Positions 44,347 to 56,450 of a DNA stretch of 64,000 nt are shown piece by piece. The translations under genes were made by a program, and so were the position numbers. The first letter of the stretch is position 1. Each line of letters starts with the position of its first letter. A model generated the notes under the pieces. It was not told the DNA's origin. It searched no databases and saw only the letters and a program-made list of their open reading frames with translations. Source of the DNA: Triplophysa rosa (lineage: Eukaryota > Chordata > Actinopteri > Cypriniformes > Nemacheilidae); NCBI RefSeq assembly GCF_024868665.1, contig NC_079894.1:12246888-12310887 (forward strand), read 5' to 3'.

Positions 44347-44850
44347 TCTCTTATCTAGTATCTATATAAATATTAATAGTGCGATAGTGAGATTTTACCT
44401 ATATTGCAGCTTTAAAGGTTACAATTTCAATTGTCTGGTTAAATCTTTCACATAATTTTAAAGCCAAGCTGAAACAGGTTGGTACTCAAGGGCACAAAGA
44501 GAGGGCCTTGGCACTGATGTCTGCTCATTTCTTTCTTTCTACGTTTCCAAGTATCCGTTTGGGTTGTGCCCAAAGGCAGTCCTCTGTGGTTGTGCTTCTA
44601 TGATAGATATATGTTTAAAAATGCAGGGCCTTTCTAAACCTAGGGATAACATACAGGTTCTTTTTCAAAACTTCACACTGTCCAACCAAATACCAGCAGA
44701 CATTCTGCAGTTGGCTTTTGTATGCTGGCAGACAGTCACTTTCACACTGCCCCAACAAACAGGAACTTCTTAAATTATAAGGCTTTGTTAGAAAGATGGG
44801 CAGGATCGTTTTAATAGACAATTGCAATGCTTTGCATGGGGTGGGAATCA
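44347..44850. other. Intergenic, nothing recognised
   Basis: AT-rich start, then unique-looking sequence. No supported ORF. Confidence 0.5.
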
Positions 44851-45777
44851 CAGGGTGCCTCACGATACAATACGAATCACGATACCAACAATATCATGAT
44901 GCGACGATACTAAGATAATCAATATATTGTTTGGCAGTTCTATAACGATACATCACGATATCTGCCTAACTATGAAAACAAAATGCCCATGAAAGGGTTA
45001 AGTGCAACATTTGTCTCTTTATTCAAGTCCACAAAACTTTTTCAGTAGGTAAATTAATTACATATTACCAACATGAGTAACATTTCAAGTAAATTAAACA
45101 TTTTATGCTTAAATTAAAAGCTTATCTTTGTAAACTGACACATTTAAAACATTAAAATATATATATACTGGCCCATTTCTAAATTTAACAGCCACTTATT
45201 TAAACCTGCGAACATCTCAGTGTTAAGCTTTAATAAAATAAACCTAAAAAACATTTCAGTGCATCACTGTTCTTTCACAAATATGCATGGTGCATATTTG
45301 ATTTTATAAAACGGTCAGTTCTGGTCCTTGATTCTGATTGGCTGAGCGGAGTTATAAGCCGTTATAAAATACCTCAATATATAACAGCTGACCGCACCAC
45401 ATAGCCTAAATATCATTTCATTTACTTTATTTTATGAAACCTTGCTAAGCATATGGAATAACCGTTTTATAAAACTCCGCTTCGCGTCGTGCCACAACGC
45501 CATTAGCTGTTATAAAATGCACTGTAACCAACTGCTTCTTGGGGCTTGTTGCTTTATTACACGCAATCCTACTCTTTCTCAGACTAGTTTGTTCCCTCAT
45601 TTGCGTGTTAAGCGCCACCCAGTGGAGCCATGATGTAATAACGCTTGGAAATATATTTAGAGCGTCTTGTTTTATTAATTAATTACAATATTGATATTTG
45701 GCGCAGCGTATCGATTCTCGTATCGCACGGAGAAGGACGACGATACATCGCCATATCGATATATTGTCACACCCCTA
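44851..45777. mobile_element. hAT-like nonautonomous element
   Basis: Left end CAGGGTGCCTCACGATACAA, right end on the other strand TAGGGGTGTGACAATATATC; both subterminal parts are rich in CGATA/TATCG motifs, as in BED-hAT families like the one at 3383-5089. A second fragment lies within (45300-45520) with TTATAAAACGG and GTTATAAAATGC palindromic ends. No coding. Confidence 0.6.
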
Positions 45778-46078
45778 TTTTATACACATGTTTTTCTCCT
45801 ACATCACCTCTCACGATATCAAAACGTCTTACTTTGCATGCAGGACTTTGAAGAGCAGGGTTTTGGGCGTGTCTTATCTTAATGCACCTTTATGTGTTCT
45901 GAAACACTATAAAATAATATTGTCTTCCATCATCATAGGTAATGGATTTGGTTCATGATTACATATAAACTGTTTACCCAGGGTTAAAAGTGGTCTTATT
46001 GCAACATCAAAAAACTTTGTCATGAACAAAAACGGTTACTGTGAAAGCTATACAAGTGATGTAAAATGGACCAAACTA

Positions 46079-47416
46079 TGATATCTTTTAGTTACTCTTT
46101 ATAGCTGTCTAAGATATGTAAGATTTTTCCTTGGTTCACAGTAACTTCTGAACTTTTCTTTCAGTACAGCAAAATCATTAACTTCCTCCTCAGTATAATC
46201 CATGGTATTAAATACCTTCAATGCTTCATCCCCGGCAACATGAAGAAATGTAGCACATTTTATCTTGCCTGATTTTTCCGATGTTCCACTAGCCACAAGA
46301 TATAGTTCAAACTACTGTATCCAGATTCTCCAATTCTCAGCAGTATTTCCTTCGAAGCTTAGGTCATTTGGAGGTTTTAGCTGATCCATTTTTCACTTCT
46401 GACACCATATGATATCTTTTAGTTACTCTTTATAGCCGTCTAGGCTTATGAGGTTAAGAGTCTAAAGATATTAATAAAGAGACGACACACACAAGCTGTT
46501 TTACCACACACTGTGTTTCTTATTCGTCTTCCCTGTAGGGCTCCCGCATATACAGGTGCTGGTCATATAATTAGAATATCATCAAAAAGTTGATTTATTT
46601 CACTAATTCCATTCAAAAAGTGAAACTTGTATATTATATTCATTCATTACACACAGACTGATATATTTCAAATGTTTATTTCTTTTAATTTGATGATTAT
46701 AACTGACAACTAATGAAAATCCCAAATTCAGTATTTCAGAAAATTAGAATATTACTAGAATTGACCAATTTTATGGAGATGCAGATTTCATTTTCCAACA
46801 GGACTTGGCACCTGCACACAGTGCCAAAGCTACCAGTACCTGGTTTAAGGACCATGGTATCCCTGTTCTTAATTGGCCAGCAAACTCGCCTGACCTTACC
46901 CCATAGAAAATCTATGGGGTATTGTGAAGAGGAAGATGCGATATGCCAGACCCAACAATGCAGAAGAGCTGAAGGCCACTATCAGAGCAACCTGGGCTCT
47001 CATAACACCTGAGCAGTGCCACAGACTGATCCACTCCATGCCACGCCGCATTGCTGCAGTAATTCAGGCAAAAGGAGCCCCAACTAAGTATTGAGTGCTG
47101 TACATGCTCATACTTTTCATCTTCATACTTTTCAGTTGGCCAAGATTTCTAAAAATCCTTTCTTTGTATTGGTCTTAAGCAATATTCTAATTTTCTGAGA
47201 TACTGAATTTGGGATTTTCATTAGTTGTCAGCTATAATCATCAAATTAAAAGAAATAAACATTTGAAATATATCAGTCTGTGTGTAATGAATGAATATAA
47301 TATACAAGTTTCACTTTTTGAATGGAATTAGTGAAATAAATCAACTTTTTGATGATATTCTAATTATATGACCAGCACCTGTATGAATACAGAGCACCAC
47401 CTAGTGGTAAGAACCA
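46079..47416 (-). mobile_element. Gypsy-like remnant: LTR, primer site, gag start, LTR end
   Basis: On the minus strand: an LTR (with TATAAAGAG and ending GATATCA at 46407), then TGGTGTCAGAAGTG as a primer-binding site, then an ORF starting ATGGATCAGCTAAAACC whose product (to 46099) looks like a retrotransposon gag: VASGTSEKSGKIKCATFLHV and LKEKFRSYCEPRKN. The gag frame has a stop near 46312 and runs straight into the last bases of a second LTR (46079-46112), so nearly the whole interior is deleted. The LTR's other side is split by the Tc1 element; its outer limit near 47416 is uncertain. Confidence 0.7.
46553..47381 (+). mobile_element. Tc1-like element, 829 bp, internally deleted
   Basis: Inverted ends CAGGTGCTGGTCATATAATT at both sides with repeats near 200 bp and almost perfect; TA on each side (46551-46552, 47382-47383). 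Inside is the C-terminal half of a Tc1 transposase: DFIFQQDLAPAHSAKAT (second catalytic Asp) and NWPANSPDLTP; one base is lost just after, so the final catalytic Glu region is out of frame. The N-terminal half is deleted. Confidence 0.92.
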
Positions 47417-48270
47417 ACATACATCACACAAACAACCTGTCTGTAAATGAATAATTTGTTATTTTCTTTCAGGTGTTCTGTTTTTAATGGTTGTGTGGTA
47501 TGATAATTAAAATGTAGCCTAACTGTAAATAAAATATTCTATAGAAATAAAAAACATTTAACAGGGACATTTATGAAAGTTCAATTAAACATCTTTAACA
47601 GATTTGTTTTATATTTTCCCTGTAACACTACTGTAGTGTTTATAAATAGATTTAAATCAGACAGCTTAATTGCAGGAATAGTCTGCCATTATTTTTGGTG
47701 GTCATGTATTTGTGTCTCACACGCAACGCATGATGAAAATGAAACCAGAATTGATCTTTAAACTTGTGCACTCCAAGAAACACTTGTCAGACTGCAAAAA
47801 CCTACAAATATTCCCCAGATTAAGCCTATTATGATGTAGAGTCGAATCACATAGACTGCCTGAAAAGTTCTGGGCTGATTTCAGAATGCCACATTTATTT
47901 TATAAAGCGATAATCTAGTTTACACTTGCGTACTTAAATCAACCTCTAATCCCTGTAACCTCCAACCTGGCTTGAAGAACCATGAAGAGAGAGACAACAT
48001 TTTCATCACCTTTAATGCAGAAATACTGGTCTGGTTTAACACTAAAAGTCGGTCTGCATCCTGTATTTATAAGCCTTGTACCAATCATGTGCATATGTTA
48101 TTTATTATAACGGTTAGGATTATTTTGCTCATAACTGGGTTTTGATGGATACCAGTAAGAGAGGGAGAGACTGAATTTCTCTGGATATAGAGCCAAAGAC
48201 CCCGTTATGCCAAGCGGATCCCATCCCACCTCCTCCTTATCTACACATCCACTAATGGTGTAAATAATCG
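47417..48270. other. Intergenic, nothing recognised
   Basis: AT-rich sequence with no supported gene or repeat end. Confidence 0.5.
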
Positions 48271-48449
48271 CATCCCAGCAAACATGCCCCTATGGGCCCC
48301 GTATGAGGCCACTGTGGGCAGAAAATGTGGGCCCACAGCGGGCAGCCCACTTCGGGCCCTGCTATCGGCGTGAAATGCGGGGCACGTGTGTGCCCCACAC
48401 TATAGGGCCCAGGTGGGGTCCTAATGGGACAGCCCAAAGTGTGGGCAAA
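48271..48449. repeat. GGGCCC-rich dispersed repeat
   Basis: GTGGGCCCACAGCGGGC, GGGCCCAGGTGGGGTCC and related palindromic pieces; a common fish repeat type. It leads directly into the 31-bp array. Confidence 0.6.
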
Positions 48450-48600
48450 GTGTGGGCATGCTGTGGGTACACTGGAGGAAGTGTGGGCATGCTGTGGGTA
48501 CACTGGGGGAAGTGTGGGCTTACTGTGGGTACAATGGGCGAAGTCTAGCCATACTTTGGGAACACTGGGCAAAGTGTGGGCTTACTGTAGGTATACGAGC
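48450..48600. repeat. 31-bp tandem repeat, five copies
   Basis: Unit GTGTGGGCATGCTGTGGGTA plus 11 bases, starting at 48450, 48481, 48512, 48543 and 48574. The fourth copy is the most diverged. Confidence 0.9.
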
Positions 48601-48627
48601 GTATGGGAAGCTCAGGGGGTTCAGTGG

Positions 48628-49371
48628 TGTACTAGTAGAAATGGTGAGAGGGGTTTCCTATTAGAGAAACGAGAACAAGAGAGATTTCCCAGTTGAAGGC
48701 TTTATTAAGATTATTACTGCACGTGTAAGGCATTTGCTTGCATATGTGTGGTCTACAATAAACAGAAAAAAACAGAACACAACATTAAGTTATCTATTAT
48801 GAACGATATAAACCAACATTATAAAGTATTACAATGATACAAGGAAATTATGCCATTTACAATAAGTAATAACAACAAACCGTGTTGCTGGATGTTGAAC
48901 AATTTAACTGCTGCCTGCTAAAGCTGGCATCAGCTTAAAATATAAACTCCCTCAGGTTTGTATTTAAACAGTAGCATTACAATATAAGGACATAAATATT
49001 ACTCACACATCTAAATGTCACTACAGAAAATGCAACAGCGAGTTAGCATCAGACCCGCTACAATACTCAACATGAAATGGACGTACATCTAAAGTTTAAA
49101 CAATATGATTGCTACAATCCATAAGCGACTGGCAATAATACACAAGATTTACTTAAATTAGTTGAAATGTAAACATAGAACTTACTTTTTAATCAATCAC
49201 TCACACGTGCAAACACGCAGCAGTCCAGCTTGTTTACTACAGCGAATTCCGTGTGTTCCGGTAGGAATAAATTAGCCCCGCCTACCTGCCTGGGCATGTC
49301 TGGACTCCTCACCTTGTAAAGGCAACATAAATACATGTGCCAGTAGGGGGAATTATTGGGCTTTTGTACAT
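48628..49371 (-). mobile_element. 3' LTR of the BEL/Pao element
   Basis: On the minus strand it starts TGTACAAAAGCCCAATAATT just after a TTTGGGGGCGGC polypurine tract (49373-49385), carries AATAAAGCC (48697-48705), and ends near TACTAGTACA at 48628. TG...CA ends, about 744 bp. No matching 5' LTR lies in the window. Confidence 0.75.
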
Positions 49372-49420
49372 AGCCGCCCCCAAATGTCGACAGACATTTG
49401 ATCCTGGAAGAAAGATTGTG

Positions 49421-49774
49421 CTAAACAGCTGAACTGGTGTTGTCTTCATCGATGAGTTTGGGAAGCGGGATTAGTCGAGCCACAGGTCTTATATATGTCC
49501 GATTCTGGACCTGAACTTCAACTGTCCTTATAAGTCCATCGGGTCCAGCAAATGTGCGTGTCACCTTGCCAACTGGCCAAAGTGCTCTTGGAAGTTGGGG
49601 GTCCACAATGAGCACTACCTGTTCGATGATTAGGTTGTTGCTGTCTTTTTGCCATTTTTGTCTTTCCTGAAGATTTGGAAGATAGTAATGGATAAACCTA
49701 GTCCAAAATTGATCTGCAAGTATTTGGCTATGTCTCCACCTCCTAGTTCCTAAGAGATTGCTGGAGTGAGTCAT
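49421..49774 (-). pseudogene. BEL/Pao pol C-terminus (DUF5641-like)
   Basis: Contains RRWRHSQILADQFWTRFIHY, then YLPNLQERQKW, VVLIVDPQLPRALWPVGKV and a last block RTVEVQVQNRTYIRPVARL. This domain follows the integrase in BEL/Pao polyproteins. It ends ahead of the polypurine tract. Continuous with the integrase across a frame change near 49774-49836. Confidence 0.88.
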
Positions 49775-49835
49775 GGCGACCCATTAACAAGATGCTGGGT
49801 GTGATTGGGTCAGGATCGGCAAAATCGGATGACAC

Positions 49836-50505
49836 CTATCCCAAAGGATTAGCATTCATAACGGCCTCTACCTCAATGAGGACCGTGCGGAGGATAGTTT
49901 CAGGGACTGCGCATTCCTTTAGAATGACTTGTTTCACCGATTTCACTTCCCTTTCCCAAATACCGCCAAAGTGCGAAGCACTAGGAGGGATAAATCTTAA
50001 AGATATTTTCTGTTCAGCTAGATGTTCCTTCAATTTGGGTGCCATAGCTCCATAGGCCTCTTTCAACTCTCTGTTTCCTCCAACAAAGTTTGTGCCATTA
50101 TCTGAGAAGAACTCGAAAGGCTTGCCTCGTCTGGCTATAAATCTCCAGAGAGACATCAAGAAAGCATCAGTGTCAAGACTCTCAAGTAGATCCAGATGGA
50201 GGCATCGGGTGGTCATACATTTGAAGAGTATACCCCATCTCTTTTCGGTTCGTTGTCCTAATTTTACAGTAAATGGGCCGAAGCAGTCCATTCCTGTAGA
50301 ATAGAAGGGGGATTTGCAAAGCCTTAGACGAGCTGGTGGAAGATATGCCATCTTTGGGATGGTAGGTTGTGCATGCCACTATTGATAGTCCATGCAGGCT
50401 ATTTGATGCCCTTTTATGGCTGCTCTGCCCCGCAAAATCCAATACTGGCATCTGAGCTCTGCCAGAACTCTTTCTGGCCCAGGATGAAGGAGATTGGCAT
50501 CATAT
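49836..50505 (-). pseudogene. BEL/Pao integrase
   Basis: The zinc-binding head lies at 50505-50380 (LLHPGPERVLAEL, YWILRGRAAIKGH) but has a stop after the next residues. The core is open from 50351: GMDCFGPFTVK (first Asp), FSDNGTNFVGG (second Asp), HFGGIWEREVKSVK (catalytic Glu). All three acidic residues are kept. The DDE spacing and the GGIWER block fit Pao integrases. Confidence 0.88.
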
Positions 50506-51644
50506 TCCATCAGCAAACAATTCTCAGCACCTCAGACCTCGGTACACACTACCCTCACTTCAAACATTGAACTCTCCACTTTCACCCCAGTGACTGACAC
50601 TGAAGTCACCAGACTTCTCTCCAGCCACCCCACCACCTGTCCCCTTGACCCAATCCCCTCCCATATCCTTCAGGCCAATGATCGTCCAATATGGCTGCGG
50701 CGTGTGTGTAGCGCATTTTTGTTGTACCTGTGATCTGCCCTGTCCTGTTCTAGCTTTTAGTGCAAAAGGATATCAAAGACTGTTTTAGTCTCTATGTTTT
50801 ATTACTACATTTTGCATCTTTTATTCATATGCTTATCCCTAAAATGTGGACATATTCTACACTCGTCTACCTGCTCAGTTACCTGGTGTTATGGATCCCT
50901 ACAGACAACGTGCTCCCGATCGCAAACGCTGATGAGGGTAGAGACGTAGGTTTACCTGCGTTCTGTTTGTGGGTTATACCGAGTGATGTGACCTCCCTAC
51001 AACCGGCTGTCGGAGATTGTATCTTGATAACCCAGACATTCGACGAATACCTCGCTTTTCGGGCGCTCTTTACTCTGAGAGATGAACCGAGAGGTATCCT
51101 GTGCCTGTGATCTTGGGGCAGCGGAATGTTGTCTCCCTATGCAACGTCCATCTGCAGAGACGGCCCGTCGGCCAATTCAGTGAGGAGAAACAGTTTGGTT
51201 TTTCTTCTACTCTAAATATCTTGCAATATACATCCTAATCCAGGTCCAGAGTGGGTGCAACTTCAAACTCCAGATGAGTTTAAGTCTACAAATGGTCTGG
51301 GTTTCTTTCGTCTTAATGTACGCAGCCTATAATGTTTTTAGGTCGGACCGTATAAAAAAAGGTGGCGGAGTCACAGTTTATGTCAAGTCCACGCTAAACT
51401 GCACTTATTCTTTCCATTAGCAAACCAAAATGTTTTGAACTCTTGGCAATTACTTTACATTTTCTAAACGGTCCTGACTAAATAGTTGTCGGATGTTATC
51501 GTCCACCATCGGCTTCAAGTGAAGCCATGACTTCACTTATGGATCTTCTCAATAACTGGTCCAAATCTGAGTTGATTTTACTTGGGGATTTAAATTGGGA
51601 CTGGTCTTCACAAGTGTCTCGAGAGTATATGCAATTCTCTTAGT

Positions 51645-52016
51645 TTGGAACAATTTATACATTCACCTACACGAGTAAATCAAAAAGATCCTGCAAAATC
51701 CACAATACTTGATGTTATTTTAACAAGTGCTCCTCATAAATTCACTGCGGTTGGAGTTTTTTGTAATGATGTCAGTGATCACTGTGCAATTGTATGTGTG
51801 AGAGACTGCAAGGTTCCAAAGGGTAAATCACGTTTTATTTTGAAACGACAACTAAAGCATTTTAATGAGCAAGCCTTCCTGCGAGATATTTATAATAGTG
51901 ATTTAAATATTATTTCACAAATTCCTGATGTCAATTTAGCATGGGAGTATTTTAAATGTATCTTTTTGGCAATATGTGACAAACATGCACAATTTAAAAG
52001 ATTTAGAGAACATTAG
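51645..52016 (+). pseudogene. LINE B endonuclease C-terminal part
   Basis: LDVILTSAPHKFTAVGVF followed by NDVSDHCAIVCV: the SDH catalytic triplet of APE-type endonucleases. Upstream the remains of YVKSTLNCTYS (near 51380) and GCYRPPSA (51490) are in shifting frames. Confidence 0.7.
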
Positions 52017-52405
52017 AGAAAATCCTTGATTTAATGAATCAGTATCTTCTCTTTTGAGGAAAAGAGATGCTGCATGGGCGAAAGCAAAGAAAACAAATAT
52101 ATATCATATTGACTGGGTAAATTATAGAGCATTGAGAAATAATTGTACAAAATTGGTAAACATTTCTAAACGTGATTATTATTTAAATATGATAAATTAA
52201 AATTTGAATAATCCAGCAAATTTTGTGAAGTTAACCAAATCAGTCTCTGATACGAAAATTTCTACTTGTCTTCTCGATTTTTTAAAACTAAATGAAAGTG
52301 TGATTAAGGGGAAAGAAAATATTGTGAATGTTTTTAATATTTTTTTTATTTCTATTAGTTTAGTTAAAGACTTAAATAATTTAAAAGAAAATAACATGGA
52401 AATGT

Positions 52406-52675
52406 AACGTTTGCCCCGCCTTTGTCAGCCACGCCCCCTGTACAAAAGCCACTTCCCCGTCACGCATGAAACCTATCACTGGACTTTTAACCCCAGGACT
52501 ACATTTCTCCTCATGCACTGCACCCCTCTGACCTCATTGATTACCCCGCACCTGACGCTCATCATTACACTCCACCTGAACCCCATCCCATGGACTCTAT
52601 TTAATCCCTATGTTTTGTCATGTTTATTGTCCAGTTTTGTTGTATTTTGATGTTTTTTTCTAAAACTACTCGTGG
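52406..52675. other. Insert within LINE B
   Basis: C/T-rich stretch, unlike the AT-rich LINE B on either side (CCCCGCCTTTGTCAGCCACG, then CATGTTTATTGTCCAGTTTT). It separates the endonuclease linker from the RT. It looks like part of an LTR, but no TG/CA ends or duplication were found. Confidence 0.45.
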
Positions 52676-53528
52676 GCTCTCTTTGTTCCCATATTCCGTG
52701 GATGCGCTGCTAAAATTGGATTGTAAAAAATCAGCGGGTACTGATAATATAGAACCTTATTTTTTAAAAGTTGCTGCAGCTGTGATAACGGAGCCTATTA
52801 CCTCTATTTTTAATTTAAACCTAACTTCAAATGTTATTCCCCAAACATGGAAATCAGCCATGGTACTTCCTTTGTTGAAAGGTGGCGATCCATCGGAATT
52901 AGATAATTATCGTCCAATTTCAAGATTATCAGTAATGGCAAAAGTGTTTGAATCTCTTGTTAATGATCAAGTTAAACAGTTTTTAACCATAAATTAAGTT
53001 TTAAATGAATCTCAATCAGGTTTCAGATCAGGTCATAATACTACTACAGCAGTAATGTTGGTCACTAATGATGTTATAAATGGTTTGGATAGAAAACAGC
53101 ACCATGCAGCATTATTTGTAGATCTCTCTAAAGTGTTTGACTCCATGGATCATAAACTTTTGTTGCAGAGGCTAAAGTGTGTAGGTTTTAGTGAAATGTC
53201 TATAAACTGGTTTCATGACTATTTATCAGAAAGAGTTCAGTGTGTCTCAGTTGAGAATTATATTTCAACAGAGCAAAAAATTACAAAAGGAGTCCCTCGA
53301 GGATCTATTTTAGCACCAATTTTATTTTCAATTTATATTAATGATTTAGGGCGTGGGATTACCTCAGATAAAATTAATCTCTACGCCGATGACACTGTTA
53401 TTTATACTGTAGCGCACTCATTAAACCGAGCCTTGGAGCTTTTGCAAGAATCTTTTCGGTCATTACAATTGTCATTGATAAACTTAAAATTGGTTTTAAA
53501 CTCTAAAAAATCTAAATATGTTTTTTAG
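52676..53528 (+). pseudogene. LINE B reverse transcriptase
   Basis: KKSAGTDNIEPYFLKVAA, NYRPISRLSVMAKVFESLV, a TAA at 52995, then SQSGFRSGHNTTTAVM, LFVDLSKVFDSMDH (AFD changed to VFD), GVPRGSILAPILFSIYINDL and LYADDTVIY. Catalytic YADD is kept. One stop and a downstream truncation after SKKSKYVF. Confidence 0.85.
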
Positions 53529-53754
53529 TAGTATCAAATAAGACTACCCTATTTTAACATTACAACGAGAGTATATAGAAAGAGAAAAATTTTATAAATA
53601 CTTGGGTATATGGCTGGATGAAAAGCTGGACTTTCATGTACATATTGAAAATCTTCTGAAAAAAGCTTAGACCAAAATTGGGTTTTCTATATCGAATCAG
53701 GAAATGTCTTCCTATGAAGTAAGAAAACAAATTATATATAACTATCTTTAGTAG

Positions 53755-54200
53755 TCAAGCTAATTGATCTACCCTGTCGATAACGAGTTAAGCGGCTGAT
53801 TTCTGCAGTGCGCAGTGTACATGTTATAAGATAGTGATCGGTGACATCGTCGCTTTGAGGTATAATATCTATATTGGTTAGATCGGCTCCGTGAGATATA
53901 ATCAAGTCTAGTGTATGATTAAATCGATGAGTGGGTCCATTGATGTGTTATGTTACTCCAAAAGAGTGTAGTAGCTCTGTAAACGCCACTGCTAATGCAT
54001 CGTTAGCACTATCTACATGGATATTAAAATCTCCGACAATTAGTACTTTATCAACGTTAACCAATAGGTCCGATAAGAAGTCTGCGAACTCATTCAGAAA
54101 ATCAGTGTGGGGACCAGGGGGTCTATACACAGTAGCCAACATAAAAGAAAGAAATGGTTTTTTACTTTCGTTTGGAACAATTAGTGTTGTATGAATTAGT
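53755..54200 (-). mobile_element. L2-type endonuclease fragment, reversed, inside LINE B
   Basis: On the minus strand: FMLATVYRPPGPHTDFLNEF, then VDKVLIVGDFNIHVDSANDA, and further on the HTLDLIISHG and DVTDHYLIT blocks in the same strand. It closely resembles the endonuclease of the L2 LINE at 7897-10827 but is a different, older copy. LINE B sequence continues on both sides. Confidence 0.75.
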
Positions 54201-54649
54201 GGGCTGGTCCTCCTTGTCTCAAAGGACAAAAATACACATGTTGTTGTTCATTGCCAAGGCGCTGTTAGGAAAATTACCTAATTATATCTGTAGTCTTCTG
54301 TTTCATCACACTTGTAGTTATACGACTAGATCTTCTACTAAATTGCTTTTAAAAATCCCAAGAATATATACAGAGTTTGGTAAAACTGCCTTTTCTTTTA
54401 ATGCACCTTTTTTGTGGAATGAACTGCAGAGCATCTTATTGTTGGAACAACTCCCTTCACTAAATGTTTTAAAAAATATTTGATGGACCAAGTTAAGGGA
54501 AACATGTAAATGTTTTTAATTAACTTCTTTGATCTGTCTGTAGTTGTTTTATGTGTAACTTTTTGTGCCGCCATTTTGGCCAGGACTCCCTGGAAGAAGA
54601 GATTTACATCTCAATGGGACTATCCTGGTAAAATAACAATAAAAAAAAT

Positions 54650-56103
54650 CCAGCACACTCACACCTGCACTCACACACATCATCAACACCTCCCTGCTCA
54701 CCGGCACTTTTTCATCCACATCCAAACAGGCCCAGGTCACGCCCCTACTGAAGAAACCCACATTGGACCCCTCTACTACCGACAGTTACAGAACTGTCTC
54801 TCTCCTCCCATTTATTGCAAAAACACTTGAAAGGGCAGCTTTCAACCAGGTGTCTTCCTACCTATCCCAGAACAAACTACTGGATGACAAGCAGTCTGGC
54901 TTCAAAACAAACCACTCCACTGAGACTGCACTACTATCGGTCACAGAAGCACTGCAGCTAGCCAAGGCGGAAACTAAATCATCTGTCCTGATTCTGCTAG
55001 ACCTATCTGCAGCGTTTGACACTGTCAATCACCAGATACTGCTAGCAACCCTGTCATCTCTAGGAATCTCATGTACTCCTCTCCGCTGGTTCATATCCTA
55101 CCTCTCCGGCAGATCCTTCAGGTTGTCATGGAGGGGCTCGCTGTCCACTGATCACCACATGATCACTGGGGTCCCTCAGGGATCGGTGCTTGGACCGCTG
55201 CTTTTTTCCATCTACACAACATCCTTGGGACCAATCATACAGGCACACGGCTTCTCGTATCACTGTTATGCTGACGACACCCAGATCTACATCTTGTTTC
55301 ACTCAGATGATACCACTGTAGCAGCTCGCATTACAGCCTGCCTAGAAGACATCTCAGCTTGAATGAAAGAGCATCACCTCCAGCTGAACCCTGCCAAGAT
55401 AGAACTACTCGTGTTTCCGGCACACCCCACGGTGCAACACGATCTCACCATCCAACTTGACAATACCACAATCACTCCTTCCAAAACAGACAGGAACCTC
55501 AGAGTCATATTTGATGAACAGCTGTCCTTCAATGATCACATTGCAAAGAAAACGCGGTCATGCCGATATTCCTTATTCAACATTAGAAAGGTTAGACCCC
55601 ATCTCACTGAGCATGCGGCACAACTCCTTGTCCAGGCCCTGGTAAGCTCAAGGTTGGACTACTGCAATGATCTCCTTCCTGGTCTTCCTGCAAAGGCTAT
55701 CAAAACGCTCTAGCTGGTTCAGAACGCAGCAGCAGGCCTCGTCTTCCAACAGCCCAAAAGGGCTCATGTGACACCCCTTTTCATCTCTCTCCACTAGCTA
55801 CCGGTTGAAGCCCGTATCAGATTCAAGTCACTAATGCTTGCCTACAGGACTATCACTGGATCTGCACCGGCATACTTTCACACCCTCCTACACCCCATCA
55901 AGATCCCTCTGCGTTCAGCAAACCAGCGGCGTCTTGTATTGCCTTCCCATAAGGGCAGTAAATCGCTTTCCCGCTCATTCTCATTCACAACTCCTCCCTG
56001 GTGGAACATTCTTCCTTACTCGGTCCAGTCAACCACATCCCTCAAAACATTCAAAAAACTACTTAAACTCCATCTCTTCTGTGAATACTTGACAGACAAA
56101 TGA
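54650..56103 (+). pseudogene. LINE A reverse transcriptase and C-terminus
   Basis: From HIINTSLLTGTF and TPLLKKPTLDPSTTDSYR on: LLPFIAKTLERAAFNQVSSY, SGFKTNHSTETALLSV, LLDLSAAFDTVNHQ, GVPQGSVLGPLLFSIYTTSL, HCYADDTQIYILF. A stop (TGA, 55360) replaces Trp in the SAW motif, then LNPAKIELLVFP, SSRLDYCNDLL, a TAG at 55711, LVQNAAAGLVF, and a TAG at 55796. It ends FKKLLKLHLFCEYLTDK. Catalytic YADD is present; three stops kill it. Confidence 0.88.
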
Positions 56104-56250
56104 AAAGAAAAAGAAAACCTCTCTAACACTAACCCTCTCTCTTTCTCTCAACATTTAGTGGTCTAGCTTTTGTTGAAACCAGTAATTTTGTATTGGCACC
56201 TATTGTATTATTGCTCCTGTATGACATATCGCTTATTGCTCCCTAAACTC

Positions 56251-56300
56251 TTTGTAAGTTGCTTTGGATAAAAGCATCTGCTAAATGACTAAATGTAAAT
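56251..56300 (+). repeat. LINE A 3' tail shared with a SINE
   Basis: TGTAAGTTGCTTTGGATAAA, then GCATCTGCTAAATGACTAAA. The minus-strand SINE at 31392-31578 ends in the same sequence with about one mismatch in five. Confidence 0.85.
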
Positions 56301-56311
56301 ATTCCTTAATG

Positions 56312-56450
56312 CAGAGTTTAGTCCGCTGGTGATGAGCCTCAAGAACAATGGGATGTAGAACATCTTAACTCTGTATTCTCAGAACTCCCTCAAGGTTTTG
56401 CCTCGGGTTATGTCATCAGCTGGGTTGTTGCCAGAATCAACATATTTCAT
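56312..56450 (-). pseudogene. BEL/Pao RNase H-integrase linker fragment
   Basis: KYVDSGNNPADDITRGKTLR, a stop, then YRVKMFYIPLFLRLITSG. The NPADDITRG string is a strong Pao signature. It lies between two insertions and fits in frame with neither flank but with the distant pol parts. Confidence 0.85.

Larger units (their letters stand above)
50684..54649 (+). mobile_element. LINE B nested in LINE A
   Basis: Starts near GATCGTCCAATATGGCTGCG and ends GATTTACATCTCAATGGGAC...GGTAAAATAACAATAAAA, a known type of fish LINE 3' tail. Pieces: endonuclease remains (51330-52016, ending NDVSDHCAIV), RT (52690-53528), C-terminal region (54214-54483, GKLPNYICSLLFHHTC and FNAPFLWNELQ). It is interrupted by a 270-bp insert (52406-52675) and a reversed endonuclease fragment (53755-54200). 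Many stops; inactive. Confidence 0.8.
50506..56311 (+). mobile_element. LINE A: 5'-truncated L2-group LINE inside BEL/Pao
   Basis: Two separated parts: 50506-50683 (SKQFSAPQTS, VTRLLSSHPTTCPLDPIPS, the stretch before RT) and 54650-56311 (RT to the end). Ends with TAAGTTGCTTTGGATAAAAG and AAATGTAAAT at 56300, the tail shared with the SINE at 31392. The gap is filled by LINE B. The flanking BEL/Pao protein resumes at 56312. Confidence 0.85.

Noticed and set aside
48303..48696. Gly/Trp-rich ORFs
   Set aside because: They arise from the 31-bp tandem repeat and GGGCCC-rich repeat.
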